Origin: CAZNRY01 sp964575675
GTDB lineage: Bacteria > Eisenbacteria > RBG-16-71-46 > CAIMUX01 > VGJL01
Length of the DNA stretch: 6,019 nt
Reading direction: 5' to 3'
Assembly (NCBI GenBank): GCA_964575675.1
Contig: CAZNRY010000203.1
Span: 1 to 6,019 of the forward strand
A program made the position numbers and the translations under genes. This document shows positions 1 to 6,019 of this stretch, in pieces. The notes beneath the pieces were generated by a model, which saw only the letters and a list, made by a program, of their open reading frames with translations, made no database searches and had not been told where the DNA came from. Each line of letters starts with the position of its first letter. Positions within the stretch are counted from its first letter, which is position 1.

Positions 1-2115
1 GAGTACATCTTCGCTCCGACCCGATCGATCTACGGGGACGCCGCGGATATCAACGTCTGCAACCTCGAGTGCCTGCTCACGGACGAGGGAACGCCTCATC
101 CGACGAAGAGCTACGTGTTCCGGGGCCGGCCGTCCAACGTCGCGGGGCTCGTGAGCGCGGGGATCGACATCGTCTCGATCGGGAACAACCACATCGTCGA
201 CTACGGGGCGCGGGGACTCGAGGAGACCCAGGAAGTCCTGGACGCCGCGCAGATTCGCTGGACGGGCGCGGGCGCGGACGAGTACCGGGCGATGCAGCCG
301 GTTTTCTGGACCGAGCGGGGCGTCGCGATCGCCTTCCTCGGTCAGTGCAATCGGACCGGGCGGGAGTACAACTACCAGCCGTTCCTCGATGCGGCCGCGA
401 ACAAACCCGGGTTCGCCTATTTGACCGAGACGAACCTCGTCGCATCGATCGACTCCGTCCGGGCGCTCGCCGACCTCGTTGTCGTGCAGCTTCACGCGGG
501 GATCGAATACGATGTCGATCCCGGCGCACTCCGCGGGTGGAGGCCGGGATCCGGGACGGCATCGGAGACGGGGATCGACTCGTCCGCCGATCGCGATCCT
601 CGCCTGGATGCCGCCGTGGAACCTTTCTTCGACGCGGCGGATCCCGCTGCCGGCATGCCGGAGTTCTGGTTCCGCACGCGTCCGGCTCTGAGCGACCGGC
701 AGCTCCGTTGGCGCGCCGTCGAGGCGGGGGCGGACCTCGTGATCTGCCACCATCCCCATGTATTACAGGGATTCGAGGTCTACCAGGGAGTTTTGATCGC
801 GCACAGCTTGGGCAACTTCGCCTTCGACCAGTCCTTCGCGGAGACGTTCCCCTCGATGATCCTCCGGACCGAGCTGGACAAGAACGGTTTTCGGTCTTTC
901 ACATTTCGGTCGGTTTTCATCGACAACATGGTTCCGCATCCGGCGAGCGGACGCCTCGGCCGCGAGATCCTCGAGCGGATAGCCGATTACTCCCGCGAGC
1001 TATCGACCGTCGTCAGCGTCGATCCGGGCGCATCGACCGCCACGATCCACGTGGACCCGGAGACGATCGTCTGGACGACGGCAATGATCGAGAGGAGTGT
1101 GCCGCTCGCGGCGGTGAGCGGCTCCTACGTATCGCCCCCGATCGAGCACGATGGGGCCGGCGCGGTGGCAAGGATCGTCGAGATCACGGGTGGGAGTAGC
1201 GCGGCCGAGGTCAGGGTCGGACGCGAGCTCCTCTGGCACGGCGATTTCGAGGACGAAGGGGTGACGTTCTGGAACTTCAACAGCGCCGACGAGGGGTACG
1301 ACGCGTCGGTCGCGCGAAGCGGGTTGCGATCGCTCCGGCTGCGCCGGACCTCTTCCAGTACCGGCCCGGTGAGCACGGATCTCGAGGGATACCCTCCGAC
1401 CGAGGGAGGGAGCGAGTACTCCATCCTCGGCTACGTCCGCACTCAGAACGCGAAGGATGCCGGCTTCGCAGCGCGGATCTTCCGCGATCGGGGAAGCACG
1501 CTGACCGGCAGCTATGAGGCCGGACCGTCGATCTCGGGAACGGCCGATTGGCAGTTCCTATGGAGGGACTTCACGGTTCCGTCGAACGCCTACTACTTCA
1601 ACGTCCGCCCGCACCTCGACCGACCATCCTCCGGCACGGGCTATGCATGGTTCGACGACCTGCGTCTCGTGGAGTGGGAGCCATGGCAACCGGCCGCGTT
1701 GCCCCTCGACGTACCGTTCCCGAACAACGTGCGCTTTGTTCAGGTGAAGTTCGCCGCCCTCGCCGATTCCGCGCGGGTCGTCTGGGAAGAGAAGAGCACG
1801 GCGGGCGTCCCCGCGGCCGTAGCGGAAGGAGCGCCGGCCGGAGGGAGTGCGGGAGGCCTCCGCCTCGAGGAAGCCCGGCCGAATCCGTTCGGCGAGAGGA
1901 CGCAGATCGAGTACAGCCTGCCCCGTCCCGGGGACGTGCGGCTCGAGGTCTTCGATGTCGGGGGCCGCCGGATCGCGCTGCTGGATGCGGGCCGCCGCGG
2001 CGCGGGCCAACACCGAATCGAGTGGACGGCCCGCGGCGTTGCTTCCGGGACCTACTTCTGCCGCCTGCGGGTGGATGGCGAGACCCGCTCCCGCAAGCTG
2101 ATCGTCGTTCGATAG
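1..2115 (+). CDS. CapA-family metallophosphatase-like secreted protein with C-terminal sorting domain (5' partial)
   Basis: The frame is open from base 1 to the TAG at 2113-2115, giving 704 visible residues; the start lies upstream. Residues about 1-380 match the CapA (poly-gamma-glutamate capsule synthesis, PGA_cap) family, whose fold is calcineurin-like metallophosphatase. Visible motifs are NLEC (about 21-24), GNNHIVDYG (about 61-69), HAGIEYD (165-171), HHPHVLQGFE (250-259) and SLGNFAFDQ (about 270-278). The first family motif (GD near the N-terminus) is off the window. Residues about 410-560 look like a carbohydrate-binding jelly-roll module: it opens with a GDFE motif and ends with WFDDLRLVEWE. 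After a linker, residues about 618-704 form a FlgD-like / type IX-like sorting domain (PNPF, IEYSLPRPGDVRLEVFDVGG, GTYFCRLR, ending KLIVVR). Such tails on FCB-group proteins usually mark secretion and surface attachment. CapA relatives are linked to capsule polymer synthesis, but several have no proven reaction, so the substrate here is unknown. About 50 residues (172-225) separate HAGIEYD from the next conserved block, longer than usual. Confidence 0.9.
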   Translation, partial: EYIFAPTRSIYGDAADINVCNLECLLTDEGTPHPTKSYVFRGRPSNVAGLVSAGIDIVSIGNNHIVDYGARGLEETQEVLDAAQIRWTGAGADEYRAMQPVFWTERGVAIAFLGQCNRTGREYNYQPFLDAAANKPGFAYLTETNLVASIDSVRALADLVVVQLHAGIEYDVDPGALRGWRPGSGTASETGIDSSADRDPRLDAAVEPFFDAADPAAGMPEFWFRTRPALSDRQLRWRAVEAGADLVICHHPHVLQGFEVYQGVLIAHSLGNFAFDQSFAETFPSMILRTELDKNGFRSFTFRSVFIDNMVPHPASGRLGREILERIADYSRELSTVVSVDPGASTATIHVDPETIVWTTAMIERSVPLAAVSGSYVSPPIEHDGAGAVARIVEITGGSSAAEVRVGRELLWHGDFEDEGVTFWNFNSADEGYDASVARSGLRSLRLRRTSSSTGPVSTDLEGYPPTEGGSEYSILGYVRTQNAKDAGFAARIFRDRGSTLTGSYEAGPSISGTADWQFLWRDFTVPSNAYYFNVRPHLDRPSSGTGYAWFDDLRLVEWEPWQPAALPLDVPFPNNVRFVQVKFAALADSARVVWEEKSTAGVPAAVAEGAPAGGSAGGLRLEEARPNPFGERTQIEYSLPRPGDVRLEVFDVGGRRIALLDAGRRGAGQHRIEWTARGVASGTYFCRLRVDGETRSRKLIVVR

Positions 2116-2135
2116 GGCCGGGGAGCGCGTGCCCG

Positions 2136-2156
2136 GGCGGCCATTCGGGGGCCGCC
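2136..2156 (+). terminator. GC-rich hairpin after the CapA-like gene, possible terminator
   Basis: GGCGGCC (2136-2142) and GGCCGCC (2150-2156) form a perfect 7-bp stem around a 7-base loop, extendable by one G-U pair. It starts 20 bases after the TAG of the CapA-like gene, where a terminator is expected. No T-run follows, so it is not a textbook intrinsic terminator. It could be a T-tract-less terminator of the kind proposed in GC-rich genomes, or a 3'-end stabilising hairpin. Confidence 0.4.
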
Positions 2157-2224
2157 TCCGTTCGGCGCATGGCGCAGCTCACTTCGGCGATCCCCCTGCA
2201 TGGCCGTTTGATCCAGCGAGTCCG

Positions 2225-2253
2225 TTGGATCGCTCCTCGCGATGCTGTATCCT
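2225..2253 (+). promoter_or_regulatory. Weak sigma70-like promoter candidate upstream of the beta-barrel gene
   Basis: TTGGAT (2225-2230) and TATCCT (2248-2253) are separated by 17 bases. The -35 box matches TTGACA at three of six positions and the -10 box matches TATAAT at four of six. It lies in the only long gap of the window, about 145 bases before the start of the beta-barrel gene, so a transcript from here would carry a long leader. In a GC-rich genome of unknown phylum this match could be chance. Confidence 0.2.
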
Positions 2254-2355
2254 TCGCCGGGAGTGGATCCTCGCGGGGTGGGTGGTGCCGCTAGGGGGGA
2301 ACGCAGATCGCCTTCCGTCGGGCAACAATCCCGTACCGGTTCCAAAGATGATGGC

Positions 2356-2378
2356 CTCGCCGCACGAAGCGCGGCGAG
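2356..2378 (+). promoter_or_regulatory. Stable leader hairpin directly upstream of the ribosome binding site
   Basis: CTCGCCGC (2356-2363) pairs perfectly with GCGGCGAG (2371-2378) around a 7-base loop. The stem ends five bases before the purine-rich ribosome binding site at 2383-2390 and 19 bases before the ATG. It is noncoding in the preferred gene model. The position suggests a role in translation control or 5'-end protection, but no riboswitch family is recognised and the role is inferred from position alone. A looser pairing lies further upstream: GGAAC (2298-2302) with GTTCC (2339-2343), enclosing a 4-bp CGGG/CCCG stem (2319-2333). Confidence 0.4.
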
Positions 2379-2382
2379 CGGT

Positions 2383-2397
2383 GAGGGAGAGCGAAGG
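2383..2397 (+). promoter_or_regulatory. Ribosome binding site of the beta-barrel gene
   Basis: The purine run GAGGGAGA (2383-2390) ends 7 bases before the ATG at 2398. A second run, GAAGG (2393-2397), abuts that ATG but is 9 bases from another in-frame ATG at 2407. Both starts keep the same signal peptide, so the choice shifts the N-terminus by only three residues. These sites, with the signal peptide that follows, rule out the much longer frame that opens near 2242. Confidence 0.6.
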
Positions 2398-3648
2398 ATG
2401 ACCTCCATGCGACCGGCGAGGGCGGCCTGCTTATCTTGCTTTCTCCTTGGCGCCGTCATGGTCTCCGCCTCGATGGGCGCATCCATCTCGCCCGGTTTCG
2501 ATCGATCGAGTGCAGAGGCGACCCTCCGCATAGCGGGCGATCTCGCCCAGGCATCTCCCCAGACGCCGGAGCAGCCCGCGAAGGCGAAGAGCGCACGCAC
2601 GAAGCGCCGCCAACCCCCCGTCACCTTCGCCGGGAGCCTCGATCTTCAGTTCATCTACGATGACAACATCATTCGCTTGTCGGAAGGTTCGATCGGTGCT
2701 TTCCGGCGCGGGATAGATCCGTACCGTTACGACGTCGAAACCTATGACGACCTCATCGTCAGTCCCCGGCTCAGCTTCATCCTCGGAAGGAAGATCATCA
2801 CCGATCGCGAGACGACCTTGCGGTTCGGCTACATCCGCTGGCAGTACGGCCGAAACGGAATCAAGAACAACGAGTCCTACAACATCCGGCTTCGCCAGCC
2901 GGTACTGAGCCGCGATTTCATCGAGCTGAGCTACTCCTACGCGCCCGGTTCCTACGTCAAGCAACTCTCCGATCGGCCACCCTTCGCCCCCCGTTCATCC
3001 ACGCCGCTCGTCTGGCTGCCCTTCAAGTCGAAGCGCAACGCGTTTCTGCTCGGCTACTCGCGACGTGTGACAAGTCGGATCACCGCGAGGCTCGACGGCG
3101 GGAGGGTCATGCGCTTCTACAACCGGCCCTTCCTCGAAAATGACAACTGGGAGTGGAACGCCTCAGGCACTCTGGCCGTTTCGATCTCGAAGGCGCTCCG
3201 GGTCGCGGGAATGTACACCTTCAGCGACGCAAACGCGCGCGCGCTCGACTCGGTTGACGAGACGATTGCGACCTCCGACGACTCCGACGGATCCTACAAG
3301 CGGGATCTTTACGAAGCGGAACTGACATGGAGTCCGGGAAAACTTCTCAGGAAGGTCTCAACCTTTGGACTCATGGGCCAGTACCAGGAGTACTACTTCA
3401 CGAGCGAGAAGCCTTACTACGACGATCCTCTGCACACGGGGCGGAAGGATCGCGTCTATGTGCTCGAGCTGACATCCGACTCGAAGCCGCTCTTTGGGCC
3501 GACGAAGTTGATCGCTGGCTATCGATTCAGCCGCAGGAAGAGCTCGCTGCCTGCGTCGGTCCAGGCGGAGGACGCCGAGGAAAAGGCATACAAGGACAAC
3601 CGGTTCTGGGTCGGCGCGAGCTATCCCTTCAGCGGGTTGCCGTGGTGA
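2398..3648 (+). CDS. Outer-membrane beta-barrel protein, putative porin-like
   Basis: The product has 416 residues and ends at TGA (3646-3648). The N-terminus is a Sec signal peptide: Arg at 5 and 8, a hydrophobic core at about 11-24, and likely cleavage at about 25-28. A Pro/Lys/Arg-rich, probably unstructured segment follows (about 50-77). From about residue 78 the sequence alternates polar and hydrophobic residues in short strands rich in Tyr, Phe, Trp and Arg with charged loops, as in outer-membrane barrels; for example FIYDDNI (85-91), LRFGYIRWQYG and LIAGYRF. The early YDDN motif and overall pattern resemble the putative beta-barrel porin 2 type, but this is by eye. The chain ends FWVGASYPFSGLPW; a terminal aromatic residue suits recognition by the BAM assembly machinery. 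The next gene starts 35 bases later, so the two are probably cotranscribed. The transported substrate, if any, cannot be told; a structural or assembly role is equally possible. Confidence 0.8.
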   Translation: MTSMRPARAACLSCFLLGAVMVSASMGASISPGFDRSSAEATLRIAGDLAQASPQTPEQPAKAKSARTKRRQPPVTFAGSLDLQFIYDDNIIRLSEGSIGAFRRGIDPYRYDVETYDDLIVSPRLSFILGRKIITDRETTLRFGYIRWQYGRNGIKNNESYNIRLRQPVLSRDFIELSYSYAPGSYVKQLSDRPPFAPRSSTPLVWLPFKSKRNAFLLGYSRRVTSRITARLDGGRVMRFYNRPFLENDNWEWNASGTLAVSISKALRVAGMYTFSDANARALDSVDETIATSDDSDGSYKRDLYEAELTWSPGKLLRKVSTFGLMGQYQEYYFTSEKPYYDDPLHTGRKDRVYVLELTSDSKPLFGPTKLIAGYRFSRRKSSLPASVQAEDAEEKAYKDNRFWVGASYPFSGLPW

Positions 3649-3671
3649 GTGAAGACAGTCGCAACGGAGAT

Positions 3672-3676
3672 AGGAG
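3672..3676 (+). promoter_or_regulatory. Ribosome binding site deciding the lipoprotein start
   Basis: AGGAG at 3672-3676 lies 7 bases before the ATG at 3684. A rival GGAGG (3712-3716) lies 9 bases before an in-frame ATG at 3726. The first start is preferred because it gives a signal peptide with Arg at positions 5, 10 and 11 before the hydrophobic core; the later start would leave no positive charge. The open frame runs further upstream, but only as an overlap inside the barrel gene. Confidence 0.65.
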
Positions 3677-3683
3677 AGCGGCG

Positions 3684-5867
3684 ATGAGCGGGATTCGACC
3701 GGGAATCGGGCGGAGGTGGATGGGCATGGGCGCGGCCGTCGCTGCACTTGCGGCCGGGATCGCCGTCCTCGCCGGTTGCGGGGAGCAAGACTTGTACAAA
3801 CCTCCCCGATCGCCCATCCAGGTGATCGGCAGGCTCCCGCTGCCGAGCATCGCGGAAGGGGTCAGCGTGTTGGGCGACCACGCGTACGTCGCGGGGGGGC
3901 AAGGCGGGCTCTACGTTGTCGATCTCAGCGATCCGGCCGCGCCCGTTCTGACCCAAACGGTCAAGACGACTAAGAACGCCTACGCGATCGAGACGCTCAG
4001 CACGCCGTTTCGCGGTGGCGTTGTCGACATCGCCTTCGTCGTAGAGGGAACGGAGGGGGTGACGTCCTACGATGTGACGAAGCCCGACAGCGTCAGATCT
4101 CTCGAACAGGGGAGCGATTCGCGCGACGCCGAGGGGGTTTATCTCGAGTTGCCCGAGGATCCCGCCGAGCCGTACGTCGTCTATGTCCCCGACAACTACC
4201 ACGGCATTCTCGTCTTCGAATCGGACGAATCGGCTCCCGGAGTCTTCCGCAATCGGATCCTGGGCGCCACGCGGGGCTATGCGAAGGCCGTCTCGGTCGT
4301 CGACGGGTTCGCCTATGTCGCCGATGACGAGATGGGCCTGGCCGTCGTGGACGTCAGGGTCCGCATCCTCGGTTCCGTGAGGCTTGTCGCATTCGCCGAC
4401 ACTCCCGGCAACGCGCGCGCGATTGACGTGAAGGACGGTCACGCCTACATCGCGGACGGTATGAATGGGCTCGTCGTGATGCAGGTCGACCGGGACGCGA
4501 TCCCCGTCGCGGTCGGACATCTTCCGCTGCCCGGGTTGAGCCGGAGCGTGGTTGTGCTCGAGGGAAGGGCCTATATCGCCGCGCAGGACGGAGGCATCCA
4601 CATCGTCGATGTTTCAGACCCTGCGAACCCCGCGCTGGCAGGGACGGTCGTAACCCCCTACGCCACCGACGTTGCGATATCGGGATCGGGGCTTGTCGTG
4701 GCCAGCGACAAGGTCGATGGGCTGCTCATTCTGGGAGGGTACGTCCCCGGAGGAGCCGACACGCTTCCTCCGTCCCGGGTCATCGACCTTGCCGCGACCC
4801 CGGTCAGCTCGGGGAGCATCCGGCTCGCCTGGCACGCGCCCGGCGGAAACCTTTATGAGGGATCGGCATCCCAGTACGACATCCGCTACTCGATCTCGCC
4901 GATCACGGACGAGACGTGGGGGGCGGCCGCGCAGGCAGTGAGCGAGCCGATACCGTCGCGTGGCGGAGCGATCGAGAGCTACCTCGTCACCGGTCTCGAG
5001 ACCGCGACCGAATACTCCTTTGCCCTCAAGGCGGTCGATCAGGCTTCGAACTGGTCGGCGCTATCGAATGTAGCCTCCGGTACGACGTCCGGTGGCACAA
5101 TGCTCACTGCGGGTTCCGTGACGCCGGGAGCAGGCGAGCCGGGAGGGATATTCGTCTTCGAGGTGACCTACTCGGATGGGGACGGGGACATTCCGGTCCG
5201 CTCAGACGTCGTCGTGGGCGGAACCCATCATCCGATGACGTTCGTGAGCGGCGACTATCGCGAAGGGGCGCTCTTCCGGACGCAGGTGTCGCTCGATCGC
5301 GGCATCTACGAACACTCCTTCGATTTCGACGACGGCAACGGTCATACCATCACGACGACGCCTGCCCCGGGACCTTTTGCCGGCGAGCTCGTGCAGATGG
5401 GCAGTCCGTCGGGCGAGCTTGGGCGCGAATCGGATGAGGCGATCCACACGGTCGTCCTGACGAAGGATTACATCGTCGAGGACCACGAGGTCACCCAGGA
5501 CGAGTATGAGGCCGTGATGAACACGAACCCATCGCGCCATGTTGGCGCCGACCGGCCTGTCGAGAACGTGACCTGGTTCGATGCGATCGCATACTGCAAT
5601 GCGCGCTCCGCCCTGGCCACACTCACACCGGCCTATACGATCAATGGCGAAACGGTCGTGTGGGACCGCGGCGCCGATGGCTATCGCCTCCTGACCGAAG
5701 CGGAATGGGAGAGGTCCTGCCGTGCGGGGAGCACGACCGCATTCGCGACCGGTCCGATCACGAGCGACGCATGCGAGGTCGATCCAGTCCTGGATCCGAT
5801 CGACTGGTACTGCGGCAATGCGGGGTCCGGCACGCACGCGGTGAAGACCAAGCTGCCGAACGCGTGA
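3684..5867 (+). CDS. Lipoprotein with seven-bladed LVIVD propeller, FN3, Ig-like and SUMF1-type domain, interrupted by in-frame TGA
   Basis: The reading frame gives 727 residues before TGA (5865-5867). The signal peptide ends in a lipobox, LAGC, with the lipidated Cys at 32, so the protein is membrane-anchored. Residues about 46-353 hold seven LVIVD-type repeats, enough for a seven-bladed beta-propeller; the clearest units are AYVAGGQGGLYVVDLSDP and AYIAAQDGGIHIVDVSDP. A fibronectin III domain follows (about 360-470, ending SNWSALSNVASGTT), then an Ig-like domain (about 473-566) with an Asp-rich SDGDGD stretch that might bind calcium. From residue 567 it is a SUMF1/formylglycine-generating-enzyme-like domain: ELVQMGSP, EVTQDEYE, PVENVTWFDAIAYCN and YRLLTEAEWERSCRAGS. 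The TGA falls at codon 728, right after KLPNA, where relatives usually have Trp; the same frame resumes with family sequence. The chain as called therefore lacks the C-terminal part of the fold and is probably truncated or misread. It is likely cotranscribed with the barrel gene 35 bases upstream. The propeller and FN3 suggest binding or scaffolding at the cell surface; the partner is unknown. Confidence 0.85.
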   Translation: MSGIRPGIGRRWMGMGAAVAALAAGIAVLAGCGEQDLYKPPRSPIQVIGRLPLPSIAEGVSVLGDHAYVAGGQGGLYVVDLSDPAAPVLTQTVKTTKNAYAIETLSTPFRGGVVDIAFVVEGTEGVTSYDVTKPDSVRSLEQGSDSRDAEGVYLELPEDPAEPYVVYVPDNYHGILVFESDESAPGVFRNRILGATRGYAKAVSVVDGFAYVADDEMGLAVVDVRVRILGSVRLVAFADTPGNARAIDVKDGHAYIADGMNGLVVMQVDRDAIPVAVGHLPLPGLSRSVVVLEGRAYIAAQDGGIHIVDVSDPANPALAGTVVTPYATDVAISGSGLVVASDKVDGLLILGGYVPGGADTLPPSRVIDLAATPVSSGSIRLAWHAPGGNLYEGSASQYDIRYSISPITDETWGAAAQAVSEPIPSRGGAIESYLVTGLETATEYSFALKAVDQASNWSALSNVASGTTSGGTMLTAGSVTPGAGEPGGIFVFEVTYSDGDGDIPVRSDVVVGGTHHPMTFVSGDYREGALFRTQVSLDRGIYEHSFDFDDGNGHTITTTPAPGPFAGELVQMGSPSGELGRESDEAIHTVVLTKDYIVEDHEVTQDEYEAVMNTNPSRHVGADRPVENVTWFDAIAYCNARSALATLTPAYTINGETVVWDRGADGYRLLTEAEWERSCRAGSTTAFATGPITSDACEVDPVLDPIDWYCGNAGSGTHAVKTKLPNA

Positions 5868-6019
5868 AACATGTACGACATGCACGGCAACGTGTGGGAG
5901 TACTGCTGGGACTGGTACGCGATAGCGAGCGATCCGATCTCGGGCGGCGGCGGTCCCGCGACCGGGATGCAGCGCGTGATCCGCGGCGGGTCGTGGTACT
6001 ACTACGCGCGCGAATGCCG
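5868..6019 (+). pseudogene. Continuation of the SUMF1 domain beyond the in-frame TGA (3' partial)
   Basis: In the same frame as the lipoprotein, codons run without a stop from 5868 to the window edge and encode MYDMHGNVWEYCWDWY and then RVIRGGSWYYYARECR. These match the family blocks LYDMxGNVWEW and RVxRGGSW...CR, so this stretch is the rest of the domain and not a new gene. There is no ribosome binding site before the ATG codons at 5871 and 5880. The GGSW block keeps a Cys at the position of the second catalytic Cys of true formylglycine-generating enzymes but has Tyr where the first would be, which argues against sulfatase-activating chemistry. The segment is expressed only if TGA is an error or is read through. 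Confidence 0.8.

Noticed and set aside
69..1199. 376-residue open frame overlapping the CapA-like gene
   Set aside because: It is an Arg/Gly/Asp-rich shadow frame with no recognisable motif, lying inside a gene with strong CapA motifs; such frames are common in GC-rich DNA.
2210..2234. Competing hairpins GATCCA/TGGATC and AGCGA/TCGCT as a regulatory switch
   Set aside because: The stems are only five to eight pairs, one needs a bulge, and there is no adjacent gene start or terminator feature to connect them to.
2281..2360. A known riboswitch, such as a cyclic-di-GMP type, in the leader
   Set aside because: A few short words look similar (for example AACGCAGA), but the order of conserved blocks does not fit the family.
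2242..2397. N-terminal extension of the barrel gene
   Set aside because: It would place about 50 residues before a good signal peptide, whereas the ribosome binding site at 2383-2390 and the ATG at 2398 give a standard exported protein.
2498..2509. 12-base palindrome TCGATCGATCGA as an operator site
   Set aside because: It lies inside the signal-peptide-proximal coding region of the barrel gene, and CGATCG-like words recur across the window as codon-usage effects.
3327..3683. N-terminal extension of the lipoprotein gene
   Set aside because: It would overlap the barrel gene for more than 300 bases and bury the lipoprotein signal peptide internally.
3621..4601. 326-residue open frame on the minus strand
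   Set aside because: It is antisense to the propeller region, has low-complexity Asp/Arg/His composition and no signal peptide or motif; it is a GC-driven shadow.
5865..5867. Genetic code in which TGA means Trp or Gly
   Set aside because: The barrel gene stops at TGA in a sensible place, Trp is written TGG many times, and the GC-rich composition is unlike known TGA-recoding lineages.
5865..5882. Selenocysteine insertion at the TGA, with a small hairpin just downstream (CATGT / ACATG, 5870-5882)
   Set aside because: The stem has only five pairs with a three-base loop and starts two bases after the TGA, unlike a bacterial SECIS element. Relatives have Trp here, not Cys, so selenocysteine is not expected.

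Overview
This is a GC-rich bacterial window, probably from an uncultivated member of the FCB-like phyla such as Candidatus Eisenbacteria, Krumholzibacteriota or Latescibacterota. That placement is an inference. It rests on the GC-rich codon usage, a FlgD-like / type IX-like C-terminal sorting domain on a secreted protein, and a lipoprotein joining LVIVD propeller repeats, fibronectin III, an Ig-like domain and a SUMF1 domain. No rRNA, tRNA, mobile element or CRISPR array was seen.

Layout: all three genes lie on the + strand. (1) Bases 1-2115 are the 3' part of a gene for a secreted CapA-family metallophosphatase-like protein, with a carbohydrate-binding-like module and a C-terminal sorting domain. 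(2) Bases 2116-2397 are a 282-base gap. It has a GC-rich hairpin just after gene 1, a weak promoter candidate, and a structured leader whose 8-bp hairpin ends five bases before a ribosome binding site. (3) Bases 2398-3648 encode a signal-peptide-bearing outer-membrane beta-barrel protein ending in Trp. (4) After 35 bases, probably in the same transcript, bases 3684-5867 encode a lipoprotein with a seven-bladed LVIVD propeller, an FN3 domain, an Ig-like domain and most of a SUMF1 (formylglycine-generating-enzyme-like) domain.

The most notable point is the end of gene 3. The SUMF1 domain is cut by an in-frame TGA at 5865-5867, exactly where the family normally has Trp. The same frame then continues as clear SUMF1 sequence to the window edge. 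The simplest reading is a TGG-to-TGA nonsense mutation or a sequencing error. Recoding or readthrough is possible but poorly supported, because gene 2 uses TGA as a normal stop and Trp is written TGG throughout.

All three products look exported: one secreted or surface-attached, one outer-membrane, one lipid-anchored. The window therefore reads as a cell-envelope/surface locus. The precise function of each protein is not determinable from the sequence.
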